Positions 41,879-51,255 of a stretch of DNA of 64,000 bases are shown here, piece after piece. The DNA is from Anaerolineales bacterium UBA2395. Its GTDB lineage: Bacteria > Chloroflexota > Anaerolineae > Anaerolineales > Villigracilaceae. The position numbers and the translations under genes were made by a program. Position 1 is the stretch's first letter; each line of letters opens with the position of its first letter. The stretch spans positions 88,754-152,753 of the forward strand of contig DDSH01000026.1 in NCBI GenBank assembly GCA_002343775.1, in the 5' to 3' direction. The notes under the pieces were generated by a model, which was given only the letters and a program-made list of their open reading frames with translations, made no database searches and had not been told where the DNA came from.

Positions 41879-43447
41879 TTATTTTACAACAGGTGCTGCA
41901 TCTTCGGGATGCACGCCTGCCATTAACAAGCCAAGTTTTTCGGGGGTGGCATTCTCTCGCTGGACGATGTCCATGACCTGTCCTTCGTAAATGACAGCAA
42001 TGCGGTCGGAGAGCGCCAGAATCTCATCGAGGTCTTCGGAGACGAGCATGACCGCCGCACCCTGGTTGCGCTGTTCGATCAGTTGCTCTCGGACGTATTC
42101 CGTTGCGCCGATGTCGAGCCCACGGGTGGGCTGGGCGGCAAGGATAACACGCGGGTTGCGCGAGATCTCGCGCGCCAGCACGACTTTTTGAATGTTGCCA
42201 CCGGAGAGGTTCTTTGCCATGGTCTCGCGTGAGGGGGTTTTGACTCTGAACTTTGCAATCAGTTCATCGGCATGAGTGGCAATGCCGCGCAGGTTTAAGA
42301 ATCCATACCTGGAATACGGTTGTTTGTGATGTTCACGCAGCACCATGTTCTCGGCAATGGAGAAATCCTTGATCATGCCATCGCGCATTCGCTCTTCGGG
42401 GATGTAGGAAAGCATTCGCTCGGTGATCTCGCCAGGCGGAAGGTTGGTGATGTCCTGTCCTTCGAGATACACTTTGCCGGATGTCACTTTGCGCAAACCG
42501 GTGATGGACTCGGCTAATTCGCGTTGTCCGTTGCCAGACACGCCTGCGATGCCGAGGATTTCGCCCGAGCGTACATCAAAACTTACGCCGCGCAGACCGG
42601 GCGTGCCGCGATCGCTTCCACATTTGACATCCGCCAGGCTCAGGCGCACTTCGCCGAGCGTGGTCGTGCCGCGATCCGGCGCAAAGCCAACTTCACGTCC
42701 GACCATCCAGTTTGCCAATGCCTGTTTGGTGGTTTCAGATGTGGGACGCGTGCCGATCATCCGACCGTTGCGGAGGACAGTGACACGATGGCAGATCTCG
42801 ACCACCTCATGAAGTTTATGGGAAATGAAAATAAGTGCGTGTCCATCCTTCACCATTTGCCGCATGATGACAAAAAGTTCATCCACTTCCTGCGGGGTGA
42901 GGACAGCGGTCGGTTCGTCGAGGATGAGCAGGGCGGCGCCGCGATACAAGGCTTTGATGATCTCCACGCGCTGTTGCTGCCCGACCGATAACTGCCAGAC
43001 ATAAGCATCGGGATCGATCTTCAAGCCGTAGATATTTGCCAGCTCGATGATGCGCTTCGAGACCCGGTCGAGATCGGTCAGCGCTCCCCGGGAGGATGGC
43101 AACCCGAGAGCGACGTTCTCCGCAACTGTCAGCGTTGGCACAAGCATGAAGTGTTGGTGGATCATTCCGATCCCAAGGTTGATCGAATCGGTCGGGGATG
43201 AGATCGTGACCGGTTTCCCATCAAGAAGGATTTCACCCTCATCGGGATGATACAAACCGTACAGGATCTTCATCAATGTGCTTTTGCCCGCGCCGTTCTC
43301 GCCCAACAATGCGTGAACCTCGCCGCTCTTCACGTCAAAGTTGACATGGTCGCTGGCGAGTACGCCGGGAAAGCGTTTGGTAATGTTGCGCATTTCGAGG
43401 CTGTTGATGCGGGTTTGCCCGGAGGGGAGTTTGGTTGATTCGGTCAT
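41879..43447 (-). CDS. BMP-type ABC importer 1, ATPase
   Basis: The 522-residue protein has two ABC domains in tandem. The first has Walker A GENGAGKST and signature LSVGQQQRVEI; the second has a degenerate Walker A (GVSGNGQRE) and signature NLSGGNIQKV. This double layout is typical of nucleoside and sugar importers of the CUT2/BMP group (YufO/NupO-like). With the BMP lipoprotein and two permeases next to it, nucleoside uptake is the best call. AAGGATGG precedes the ATG at 43447; the longer frame to 43498 runs through the hairpin and is rejected. Confidence 0.9.
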   Translation of the reverse strand: MTESTKLPSGQTRINSLEMRNITKRFPGVLASDHVNFDVKSGEVHALLGENGAGKSTLMKILYGLYHPDEGEILLDGKPVTISSPTDSINLGIGMIHQHFMLVPTLTVAENVALGLPSSRGALTDLDRVSKRIIELANIYGLKIDPDAYVWQLSVGQQQRVEIIKALYRGAALLILDEPTAVLTPQEVDELFVIMRQMVKDGHALIFISHKLHEVVEICHRVTVLRNGRMIGTRPTSETTKQALANWMVGREVGFAPDRGTTTLGEVRLSLADVKCGSDRGTPGLRGVSFDVRSGEILGIAGVSGNGQRELAESITGLRKVTSGKVYLEGQDITNLPPGEITERMLSYIPEERMRDGMIKDFSIAENMVLREHHKQPYSRYGFLNLRGIATHADELIAKFRVKTPSRETMAKNLSGGNIQKVVLAREISRNPRVILAAQPTRGLDIGATEYVREQLIEQRNQGAAVMLVSEDLDEILALSDRIAVIYEGQVMDIVQRENATPEKLGLLMAGVHPEDAAPVVK

Positions 43448-43462
43448 TGCGCCATCCTTGGG

Positions 43463-43490
43463 TTGGGAGTCTCCTTGCGGAGACTCCCAA
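43463..43490. repeat. Perfect intercistronic hairpin, importer 1
   Basis: TTGGGAGTCTCC and GGAGACTCCCAA pair perfectly around a 4-nt loop, between the stop of the binding-protein gene and the ATPase start. No T tract follows. It would protect the 3' end of the binding-protein message or reduce ATPase expression. Confidence 0.85.
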
Positions 43491-43512
43491 TGTTTCAAAT
43501 CTGAATTCGATC

Positions 43513-44577
43513 TTACGGCAGGGTGATGGTGATGGAGCCGTCGATGATTCCCTGAACGGTCTCTTCCGCCAGAGCCTTGACATCTTCAGGCAGCGCGTAC
43601 GCATCATTGAATTCGATCACCTCACCGCCGTTGGCAAGGTCGATCACGAAGGACTGCCCGCCGAGGGTGCCTTCTTTCACGAGGGCGACGATCTCATTGA
43701 TGACAACTTCCCAGTGGAAGACCTGTGTGGCAACCACGATGGAAGGAGCAAGGGACGCCTGGCTGGACTGGGTGCCGAGCCAAAGAACGCCAGCTTCATC
43801 AGCCTTGCCGATCGCGCCAGTGACCATCTGCGCAGAGCCGGTCATCACGTCTGCACCGGCGGCAATGTGGGTGGTCGCCGCTTCAGAGGCAAGCGCCACA
43901 TCGGAGAATGAACCGATGTAGTTCACGTTTACGGTAATGTCGGGGTTGGTCGCTGCAACGCCAGCCTTGAAGCCGTCCACATATAGTTTCGCATCACCGG
44001 TTTCGATGGGACCCACCACGCCGATCACATTGCTCTTGGTCAGGGAGGCAGCCATCACGCCGTTGACGTATCCGCCTTCATGCGAAGCGGCTTCATAAGC
44101 GAAGATATTGGGCTGACCGAAGGTATCCACCGTAGTGCCCCAGGCGAAGCTGGTCTCGGGGAAGTCCGGGGCGATTTCCTGCAGGGAGGAACCGTACTGG
44201 GACCCGTGGGCAATGATCAGGTCAAAGTCCTGGGTGGCATAGTCACGGATCGCGGCAGCTGCATCGTCCACAACGAACATGTTCTCAGAGTAGACGAATT
44301 CGAAATATTCAGGACCGCCCATTTCTTCCTGAACGCGGATCAGCGCATCGTACATGGACTGGCCAAAAGCCAGGTCATTGATTGCGCTCGGCATCACCAC
44401 CGCCACGCGGAAGGGCTCCGCTGGAGCGGCTTCTTCAGCAGCCTGTTCTTCGGCGGGGGCTTCAGCAGCTTCTTCCGCGGCGGGAACTTCGGCGGGTTCC
44501 TCCGCCGGGGTACCACAGGCGCTCAGGACCAATGCCAGAGCAAGAACGAACGTTACGATCCAAGCAAACTTTTTCAT
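43513..44577 (-). CDS. BMP-type ABC importer 1, substrate-binding lipoprotein
   Basis: The 354-residue product has a lipoprotein signal (LALALVLSACGTP) followed by an Ala/Glu/Pro-rich linker and a BMP (PnrA/Med-like) domain, for example IAHGSQYGSSLQEIAPDFPETSFAWGT in outline and GVVGPIETGDAKLYVDGFKAG. Known BMP proteins bind purine nucleosides. The ATG at 44577 has GGAGAAGAAG just upstream; a longer frame starts at 44634 after a separate AAGGAGGT. It is followed by a perfect hairpin before the ATPase gene. Confidence 0.92.
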   Translation of the reverse strand: MKKFAWIVTFVLALALVLSACGTPAEEPAEVPAAEEAAEAPAEEQAAEEAAPAEPFRVAVVMPSAINDLAFGQSMYDALIRVQEEMGGPEYFEFVYSENMFVVDDAAAAIRDYATQDFDLIIAHGSQYGSSLQEIAPDFPETSFAWGTTVDTFGQPNIFAYEAASHEGGYVNGVMAASLTKSNVIGVVGPIETGDAKLYVDGFKAGVAATNPDITVNVNYIGSFSDVALASEAATTHIAAGADVMTGSAQMVTGAIGKADEAGVLWLGTQSSQASLAPSIVVATQVFHWEVVINEIVALVKEGTLGGQSFVIDLANGGEVIEFNDAYALPEDVKALAEETVQGIIDGSITITLP

Positions 44578-44661
44578 CTTCTTCTCCATTTTATGAATTT
44601 GGAATTTTGATCGAACAGCATTCAAAGGTAACATATTTCGTATGCATACCTCCTTGCCAAC

Positions 44662-45594
44662 TTATTCATCCCTTTCAAAGGGTTTGGTCAAAGCAGACGG
44701 GGCGCGGACGCGCGACACCGTCGCCACCAGGACCAGGATCGTCAAGACATACGGCATCATCACAGCAATATCCGAAGGGACGGGAATTCCCAATACCTGG
44801 ATCCAAAGCTGCAACGAGTTGACCATGCTGAAAAGCAGCGCCCCCCCCAACACGCCAACGGGCTTCCATGCGCCGAAATACACCAACGCCACGGCGATGA
44901 ACCCCAAACCGCTGGTCATGTTCTGTTGGAACACATTTAACAAAGCGATCGAAAGCGAAGCGCCCGCCACCCCCGAAAGCGTACCGCCAAGAATGATCGT
45001 AAAGTAACGCACTTGCGCCACGCTCACACCCAGCGAATCCGCTGCATCCGGGTTTTCACCCACCGCACGGATCTTCAGCCCGAGCGTCGTCTTATTCAGA
45101 ACGAACCAGGCGATCGGCACCAACAAATACGCGCCATACACCAGAATATTCTGATTGAATAAAATCTCACCGATACCGGGAATGTCACTCAGCCCCGGAA
45201 TATAGATTTTCTGAAAGCCTTTCACGGTTTCCACGGTTCCCATCAAACGCTGGAAGAGCAGGTCGCTCATGCCCAAACCGAAGAGATAGAACCCGATCCC
45301 GCTAATGCCCTGCTGCGCATGCAGGTTGACCGTGACGAATGCCATCGCAAGCCCCATCACTGCGCCAACGATCATCGCAGCCAGCACACCAAGCCAAAGG
45401 TTTCCAGTTGTGAATGCCACATAGAAGGCGGCAAAACAACCCAGCAGCATCTGACCTTCCACGCCCAGGTTAAGCACACCGCTCTTCTGGCTGAACGTCT
45501 CACCAATGGCAGCATACAAATAGGGAGTCGCAAGGCGGATACCGGATGCGAGGATGCCGATCAGAACAGTGGTCGAAAAGAGTTCGGTGATCAT
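44662..45594 (-). CDS. BMP-type ABC importer 1, permease B
   Basis: The 310-residue membrane protein has eight to ten helices and the BPD_transp_2 pattern of nucleoside/branched-chain importers: ETFSQKSGVLNLGVEGQML and RAVGENPDAADSLGVSVAQVRY. It forms the channel with the other permease. Its ATG overlaps the stop of that gene by four bases, which fixes the start against the frame to 45699. Confidence 0.92.
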   Translation of the reverse strand: MITELFSTTVLIGILASGIRLATPYLYAAIGETFSQKSGVLNLGVEGQMLLGCFAAFYVAFTTGNLWLGVLAAMIVGAVMGLAMAFVTVNLHAQQGISGIGFYLFGLGMSDLLFQRLMGTVETVKGFQKIYIPGLSDIPGIGEILFNQNILVYGAYLLVPIAWFVLNKTTLGLKIRAVGENPDAADSLGVSVAQVRYFTIILGGTLSGVAGASLSIALLNVFQQNMTSGLGFIAVALVYFGAWKPVGVLGGALLFSMVNSLQLWIQVLGIPVPSDIAVMMPYVLTILVLVATVSRVRAPSALTKPFERDE

Positions 45595-46730
45595 GGCTGC
45601 GCTTCCTCTTTTTTCTGGACCTCGGTCTGATCCGGCTTCGGCGAAGGTTCCTCCTCCGGGGCAGCTGCCAGCCTCCGTCGTTGCCTGCGACGGCGCCAAA
45701 TCTCACTGCTCACCACAAAGACCACCACCAATCCGTTCAAGACTGTGATCAACGCCGAAGGGACTTGCACAATCCTTTGCATGCTATTCGCACCGACGAG
45801 CAACGCACCAAACAAAATGGATGCCGGGATAGACCAGATGGGATGCAATTGACCAAACAACGCCGCCACAATGCCGTTGAAGCCTGCCGACCCCGTAAAA
45901 CCGGAGGCAGACCCGTCGGTGATCATACGGTAATTGACACCGTAGACCTGGATCGCGCCTGCCAGCCCGGCAAACGCGCCACTGAGCAGCAGAGCCATCA
46001 CCATGTAACGCGGCACTTTGATGCCTGCATAACGGGAGGCATGCGGATTTTGTCCCACCGCGCGGATGCGATACCCAAGCGTGGTGCGCCACAAGAGGAT
46101 GTAAACGAGGACAGCCAGCCCCACAGCGATTAACGCGCCCATATGCAAACGGGTGGGCGCCAGCCGGGGTAGTTGGAAAATATCCAGCAGCCGCGCTGTT
46201 TGCGGAATCTTGGATGCGACGTCCGCCTGCGCCGGGTCGATCATCGGTCCACGCAACAGGAAGTTCATCAACTGCACCGCAATGGCGTTCATCATCACCG
46301 TGCTCAGAATTTCATTGACGTTGAAATATGCCTTCAAGATGCCGGGAATACCGCCCCAAACCGCCCCGCCCAGAAAACCAGCCAGCAACGCCACTGTGGT
46401 GATCAGCCAGCCGGGATAGTCTGTGAACGTAAGACCAACCCATGTCGCCAGGATGGCGCCGACGATCATCTGCCCTTCGCCGCCGATGTTGATCACATCA
46501 CCGCGGAATGAAATACAGATACCCAAGGCAACCAAAAGCAGCGGCGTGGCTTTGACCAGCGTTTCTGCAAATGAGTTAAAACTGCCAAACGCGCCGTTCA
46601 AAAGCGCCGCATAGGCTTCGATGGGGTTGACTTTCAGGAACAGGAGCATGACCGCTCCCACTGCAAGCGCAGCCAGGGTGGCAAGGACCGGCAGTAAAGC
46701 GTCAAATAGTGTGCTTAGCCTTGATCGCAT
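45591..46730 (-). CDS. BMP-type ABC importer 1, permease A
   Basis: The 379-residue protein has about ten helices and the matching pattern RGDVINIGGEGQMIVGA and RAVGQNPHASRYAGIKVPRY. A charged tail (RRRRQRRRLAAAPEEEP) extends past the last helix. It lies 44 bases after the GntR gene, so importer 1 is probably in a unit led by that regulator. Confidence 0.92.
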   Translation of the reverse strand: MRSRLSTLFDALLPVLATLAALAVGAVMLLFLKVNPIEAYAALLNGAFGSFNSFAETLVKATPLLLVALGICISFRGDVINIGGEGQMIVGAILATWVGLTFTDYPGWLITTVALLAGFLGGAVWGGIPGILKAYFNVNEILSTVMMNAIAVQLMNFLLRGPMIDPAQADVASKIPQTARLLDIFQLPRLAPTRLHMGALIAVGLAVLVYILLWRTTLGYRIRAVGQNPHASRYAGIKVPRYMVMALLLSGAFAGLAGAIQVYGVNYRMITDGSASGFTGSAGFNGIVAALFGQLHPIWSIPASILFGALLVGANSMQRIVQVPSALITVLNGLVVVFVVSSEIWRRRRQRRRLAAAPEEEPSPKPDQTEVQKKEEAQP

Positions 46731-46774
46731 CGAGACGTTATCCTCTCATGGGATTAAAAAATAAGCAGGCAGGG

Positions 46775-47506
46775 TCATGCCCACGCCTGCACCAAACTCA
46801 ACCGCAAGACTGAATCATCAAAGTGATTGATTCCAAATGCCAGTGGCAGGTTGTTCTTTCCATAAAACGATATGCTCAAATTCAAGATCGCCCTGTCGGA
46901 TTGCCCGCCCAAAAAGGCGCGGGTTTCTTCGCCAATGATCGTCGAACGTATATCGGTAATAACAAAGGCGATATCCTGATGAAAGTAGTTGTGGAAAATA
47001 TCGCGGATATGAAGCTGCCCATTGATGCTTTCAAGTGGCTCGCGAAGCAGGGAAAAGGGGATGAAATTATCCGCCAAACTCACCGGTTTGTGGTCGGCGA
47101 AGAACAACCTGCGAATGCAAATCAGGTCGTCCCCCTCCTCCAAAGCCAGCGCAAGCGCTTCCTTATCCGTTGCAGGGCGCTTTTGGATAGAGATGAAGCG
47201 AATGGATGGCTTGTATCCATTTCCTTCGATCAACTGCACCAGATCCCATAAATTTCCAAAATGGGCGCTAACGTCACGTACACGCGCATTGACGTATGTG
47301 CCGTCCCCTTGCTTGCGGAGAATAAGACCATTGGCTGCCAGTTTGGCAAGCGCCGTCCGTACTGTGGCGCGGCTGACCCCCAACTCGTCAGATAGTTCAC
47401 TTTCTGAAGGCATGCGACTCCCAGGCAAATAATTGCCGTCCCGAATTCGTTCCAGGAGGATCTCATCCACTTGATTTGCTACCGTTTTGGACTGGATAAG
47501 AGCCAT
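46775..47506 (-). CDS. GntR-family regulator, HutC type (1)
   Basis: The 243-residue protein has an N-terminal winged helix (GSRMPSESELSDELGVSRATVRTALAKL) and a C-terminal UTRA-type ligand domain ending in INHFDDSVLRLSLVQA. HutC-type regulators sense small metabolites. Located at the head of importer 1 and facing importer 2, it is a candidate sensor of purine supply. It probably regulates itself through the sites at 47533-47609. Relationship to the second regulator at 58590: same subfamily, clearly different sequence. Confidence 0.88.
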   Translation of the reverse strand: MALIQSKTVANQVDEILLERIRDGNYLPGSRMPSESELSDELGVSRATVRTALAKLAANGLILRKQGDGTYVNARVRDVSAHFGNLWDLVQLIEGNGYKPSIRFISIQKRPATDKEALALALEEGDDLICIRRLFFADHKPVSLADNFIPFSLLREPLESINGQLHIRDIFHNYFHQDIAFVITDIRSTIIGEETRAFLGGQSDRAILNLSISFYGKNNLPLAFGINHFDDSVLRLSLVQAWA

Positions 47507-47532
47507 AGGTGAGAGATTTGTAGGATGATAGT

Positions 47533-47541
47533 CGTCTGACG
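47533..47541. promoter_or_regulatory. Candidate GntR operator, GTCTGAC core
   Basis: The palindrome CGTCTGACG lies 27 bases before the regulator's ATG. The same GTC-T-GAC core recurs at 62924-62930 before the first gene of the island. Its use as an operator is inferred. Confidence 0.4.
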
Positions 47542-47546
47542 TTTCC

Positions 47547-47609
47547 TTTTTGTACTATATCCCACAAGCAGTTTCAAGTGACATTCATCCTAGTAATTTA
47601 GTACAAAAA
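47547..47609. repeat. 11-bp inverted repeat in the GntR/importer 2 gap
   Basis: TTTTTGTACTA (47547-47557) and TAGTACAAAAA (47599-47609) are exact inverted copies 41 nt apart. The right copy also forms the T tract of the importer 2 terminator. The half-site AGTACAA recurs at 52671-52677 upstream of importer 2. These could be paired operator half-sites. Confidence 0.5.
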
Positions 47610-47634
47610 ACGTCCCGCACCTAAGCGCGGGACG
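47605..47634 (-). terminator. Terminator of importer 2
   Basis: CGTCCCGC (47611-47618) and GCGGGACG (47627-47634) pair around an 8-nt loop and are followed on the minus strand by TTTTTT. It separates importer 2 from the GntR-importer 1 unit. Confidence 0.9.
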
Positions 47635-47653
47635 CATCCACAATCACAGAGTA

Positions 47654-48652
47654 TCAATCTCGTTCGAACGTCACACCCAGAGCAGCCGGGGGCGAAGTCC
47701 GCATGGTGCGCAGCAATTTGGCAAAGAATTTGCGCGCCCCCTCCGGCATGGCAGCCAGTGTACGCTCGACCCACTCGGCATTACCAATATTCACCAGCAA
47801 CAGGGTGAGGATCATCAGCGGGAAAGGCGCCACTTGCAAGACCTGCGATGGCACCTGGGTCAACACAGGCTGCAACACCAATCCAAGCCACTGGAGCAGG
47901 GCAAAGAGATAGGCGCCGAACGCCGCACGGGCGGGATTCCAGCCGCCAAAAATGGTGATGGAGAGAGCAATCCATCCGATTCCATCCAGACCGGAGATGG
48001 TGCCCATCCATCCAGCGCGGACTCCCAACGAGTACGCAGGACCCGCCAACCCGATCAACGCCCCACCAATGACGGTGTACACATAGCGTAACAAGTTGAC
48101 ATTCGCGCCGCGGATATAAGCAGCGGCGGGCTTCTCGCCAATTCCCTGCAGCATCAAGCCGGGGCGCGTACGATAAATCCAAAGCCAGGCAAGAAAGATG
48201 GCGAGAAAACTGACGTAGGTGATCAATTCCTGGCGAAAGAACAGGGGACCCAGAAACGGAACATCTCTTAAGCCGGGAATCGGAAATGCCTGCAAGCGCG
48301 GACCCGCCACACCCATGAAGGGATTTCCAAGGAAGTAAGCCAGGTCACGGCAGGTCAGTGCAAGCACAAAGCCAACCGCCACCTGAGACTGTTTCAACGT
48401 GATGCTGGCAAATGCCACGATCAACGCCACCAGCGCGCCGATCAACATTCCCGCCAGAAACCCGAGGAGCAAACTGTCTGTGGAATAAGCCACTGCAAAA
48501 CCGCTCATGGCGGTCAATAGGATGGTACCGTTCATGGAGAGGTTGATCACGCCGGCGCGCTCGGAGAGGGTCTCGCCCATCACCGCAAAGATAATGGGCG
48601 CCGCCGCAGCAAGAACACCAGCCAAACCAACAAGAAGAGTTTCTTGATTCAT
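47654..48652 (-). CDS. BMP-type ABC importer 2, permease B
   Basis: The 332-residue membrane protein has the same signatures as permease B of importer 1 (ETLSERAGVINLSMNGTIL, and RGANVNLLRYVYTVIGGALIG in part) with about ten helices. Sequence is clearly diverged from importer 1, so the two systems are paralogues and not a recent duplication. The start lies seven bases after the stop of permease A. Confidence 0.9.
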   Translation of the reverse strand: MNQETLLVGLAGVLAAAAPIIFAVMGETLSERAGVINLSMNGTILLTAMSGFAVAYSTDSLLLGFLAGMLIGALVALIVAFASITLKQSQVAVGFVLALTCRDLAYFLGNPFMGVAGPRLQAFPIPGLRDVPFLGPLFFRQELITYVSFLAIFLAWLWIYRTRPGLMLQGIGEKPAAAYIRGANVNLLRYVYTVIGGALIGLAGPAYSLGVRAGWMGTISGLDGIGWIALSITIFGGWNPARAAFGAYLFALLQWLGLVLQPVLTQVPSQVLQVAPFPLMILTLLLVNIGNAEWVERTLAAMPEGARKFFAKLLRTMRTSPPAALGVTFERD

Positions 48653-48659
48653 TGTCGCC

Positions 48660-49697
48660 TCATACCTTCTTCACGAATTTTTGACGCACGCCTTCCATCA
48701 AAAGGACGAAGAGCACCAAAACACCCTGTAAAACACCGGAGAGCGAAGAGTCCAATTTCAACACAATGGGCAGTTGGATGCTTCCGATATTCAGCGCCGC
48801 AAAGAAAAACGCCACCGGCACCGCCCAGATCGCCTGATAATTGATCAACATCGCCACCATCAAGCCGAGATAGCCGTATCCGCTTGAAATCGAAGGGATG
48901 AGGCGGTGATAGACGGCGGTCACCTGCAGCGCCCCAGCGGCTCCAGCCAGCGCCCCGCAAATGAGAAACGAATACAGCGAATACTGCCAGGTGGGAATGC
49001 CAAGCAAATAGGCGGCGCGAAAATTCTTTCCCACCGCTTTGATTCGCAAACCAAAATAGGTGCCCTGTAAAATGAAATACACAACTACAATTGCCACCAG
49101 CGCAATCCCCAGTGCCCACGGGCTGATGCGGAGATCCGGCAGCTGCGGCAGGGAGAAAATATCCGGAAAAGGCTCGGTTCCGCTCATCGAGGCGACGCCT
49201 TCGCGCTTCCACGGACCGAAGATGAGGTAGAGGGTCAGGGCGGTGGAAACAAAGTTCAAACCCAAACCGCCGAAGATTTCATTCACTCCGCCAAAGGTCT
49301 TTAGTATTCCGGCAAATGCAGCCCAAAGTGCGCCTGCGAACATGCCCGCCAGAATGGAGAGCGCAATAATCAAGGCGGGCGGCAGGGTACTATCCACAAA
49401 GTATCGAAGCGCCCAGGTTGTGCCGATTGCACCAAGCACGATCTGTCCTTCCACACCGATATTCCATAAGCCCGCTGAAAAGGTGAGCAACAGACCCGCG
49501 GTGACCAGCAGCAAAGGCACGAACGAAACCAATACCTCGGCAAGTTTGCGCATCGAACCGACCGAGCCGGTCAGCATGTTCTTATATGCTTCCAAAGGAG
49601 ATGCGCCAACCGCAACCAGAATCAGCGAGACGAAGCTCATCGCCAGAACAAAGGCGACCGCTTGAAAGAGAACCCCTCCAAACCTTGTTTTAAGCAT
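48660..49697 (-). CDS. BMP-type ABC importer 2, permease A
   Basis: The 345-residue membrane protein has the BPD_transp_2 pattern (FSAGLWNIGVEGQIVLGA and GLRIKAVGKNFRAAYLLGI) with about ten helices. Its ATG at 49697 overlaps the last eight bases of the ATPase gene, so translation is coupled. It pairs with the next permease to form the importer 2 channel. Confidence 0.9.
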   Translation of the reverse strand: MLKTRFGGVLFQAVAFVLAMSFVSLILVAVGASPLEAYKNMLTGSVGSMRKLAEVLVSFVPLLLVTAGLLLTFSAGLWNIGVEGQIVLGAIGTTWALRYFVDSTLPPALIIALSILAGMFAGALWAAFAGILKTFGGVNEIFGGLGLNFVSTALTLYLIFGPWKREGVASMSGTEPFPDIFSLPQLPDLRISPWALGIALVAIVVVYFILQGTYFGLRIKAVGKNFRAAYLLGIPTWQYSLYSFLICGALAGAAGALQVTAVYHRLIPSISSGYGYLGLMVAMLINYQAIWAVPVAFFFAALNIGSIQLPIVLKLDSSLSGVLQGVLVLFVLLMEGVRQKFVKKV

Positions 49698-51183
49698 GTG
49701 CGCCTCCTTTTTCGGGCCAATTCTTCCCGCCGATCAATTGACCAAGCTGTTCCACGCTTGTGGTTGCCGCATCAATAGGCTCGGAGACTCGTCCGCTAAA
49801 GAAGACCAGCAAACGGTCGCTATATTGCAAAACCTCCTCCAAGTCCGAGGAAATAAAAATGATCGCAGCGCCATCCTGCCGGCAGCGGTCTTTCAACTTG
49901 CTCCAGATGTAGATGACCGACTCGATATCCAAACCGCGGGTGGGATGTTCGAGCAGGATCAACGAAAGCGGTGATTGCAGCAAAGCCAGTTCGGCGCGTT
50001 GTTGATTCCCACCTGAGAGCGACTCGACCGTGCTTGTGGGCGTGCCGCGAATATTGAAGGATTTGATGCGGTCTTCCGCCAGTTTTTGCCCTGCAGCGCG
50101 GTCAATGAAGATACCCTTCGGTTCTTCCGCAAGGACAAAGTGATCGGTCAGGCTCAAGCCGGGCACCAAGCCTTCTTCGAGTCTTGCGGCGGGAAGGAAA
50201 TTGACCCCTTCGCGTTTGAAGGTGTGGTAAGACTTGCCTGTCAAATCCCTGCCCTTGAGGATGACCTTCCCGCTAACGGGACGAACAAGTCCTGCACAGG
50301 CGCGCATAAACATACCCTGCCCGGAACCCTCCAAACCGGCAAGACCGATCACCTCCCCGGCACGCAGGTCGAGACTAATGTTTTTGATCTTCAGGCGCGT
50401 ATCTTCAAGCGATACATTTTGGAATGAAAGCACGGTGTCTCCGGTCTGTGCCGGTTGGCGTTCCCCTAATGTGACGACTTTCCCAAACATCATCTCCACA
50501 AGCTTGGATGTGTTATATGGGGGTTTCGTCTCACCGACCAGTTCCCCGCCGCGCAAAACCGCCACCCGGTCGCACAGGTTTTCGACATCCTCCAATTTAT
50601 GCGAGACGAAGATCACTGTCATTCCCTGTTCTGGAAACTTTTTGAGCGTGGCGAACAATTTCTCCTTCTGGCTGGCGCTGATACCGGTAGTCGGCTCATC
50701 CAAAATAAAGACGCGCGCGCCGAGGAACAATAAACGCATGATCTCCAACTGTTGGCGTTCACCAACGGTCAGAGAGTCCACGTAATTTTCAGGGTCGAAT
50801 GAAAAACCGTATTCTTTTGCCAGCAGATTAAAATCCTGCGTAGCTTCTTTTCTATTCGGAAAAAACGAACTTGGGAGACCAAGCAAAAAATTATCAAGGA
50901 TCCTCATGGGCGGGAAGTCCAACGGATCCTGATGAAGCATTCCCACCCCGTAGCGGATCGCGCTCGCTGGAGAATCCATGTAAACCGGCTTGCCGTCCAA
51001 AATGACTTCACTGCCGGGGTCTGCCTGGATGAACCCCGAGAGGATCTTCATCAATGTACTTTTCCCAGCGCCGTTCTCCCCCAGGATTCCCTGAATCGTG
51101 CCGGATGGGATGGTAAGGTTGATCCCTCTGTTGGCATGTGTCTTGCCGAAGTGCTTGTGGATGTTTTTGAGTTCGACGTTCAT
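49690..51183 (-). CDS. BMP-type ABC importer 2, ATPase
   Basis: The 497-residue protein has two ABC domains, with Walker A GENGAGKST and Walker B RVFILDEPTTGIS in the first and signature ESLSGGNQQRAEL in the second. It is the second tandem ATPase of the nucleoside-importer type in this island. The ATG at 51183 begins MNVELKNIHKHFG, the normal domain start; GGAGG lies twelve bases upstream. An in-frame start at 51210 would add nine residues. Confidence 0.9.
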   Translation of the reverse strand: MNVELKNIHKHFGKTHANRGINLTIPSGTIQGILGENGAGKSTLMKILSGFIQADPGSEVILDGKPVYMDSPASAIRYGVGMLHQDPLDFPPMRILDNFLLGLPSSFFPNRKEATQDFNLLAKEYGFSFDPENYVDSLTVGERQQLEIMRLLFLGARVFILDEPTTGISASQKEKLFATLKKFPEQGMTVIFVSHKLEDVENLCDRVAVLRGGELVGETKPPYNTSKLVEMMFGKVVTLGERQPAQTGDTVLSFQNVSLEDTRLKIKNISLDLRAGEVIGLAGLEGSGQGMFMRACAGLVRPVSGKVILKGRDLTGKSYHTFKREGVNFLPAARLEEGLVPGLSLTDHFVLAEEPKGIFIDRAAGQKLAEDRIKSFNIRGTPTSTVESLSGGNQQRAELALLQSPLSLILLEHPTRGLDIESVIYIWSKLKDRCRQDGAAIIFISSDLEEVLQYSDRLLVFFSGRVSEPIDAATTSVEQLGQLIGGKNWPEKGGAHA

Positions 51184-51215
51184 GGGCGGTATGTATCCTC
51201 CATGATGCATAAAAG

Positions 51216-51242
51216 GCAGGGGCGCGATAATCGCGCCCCTGC
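51216..51242. repeat. Perfect intercistronic hairpin, importer 2
   Basis: GCAGGGGCGCGAT and ATCGCGCCCCTGC pair perfectly around one base, between the stop of the binding-protein gene and the ATPase start, the same place as in importer 1. The AGGGGCG stem resembles the palindromes near the RAYT gene. Confidence 0.88.
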
Positions 51243-51255
51243 AAAGGGAAATTCG

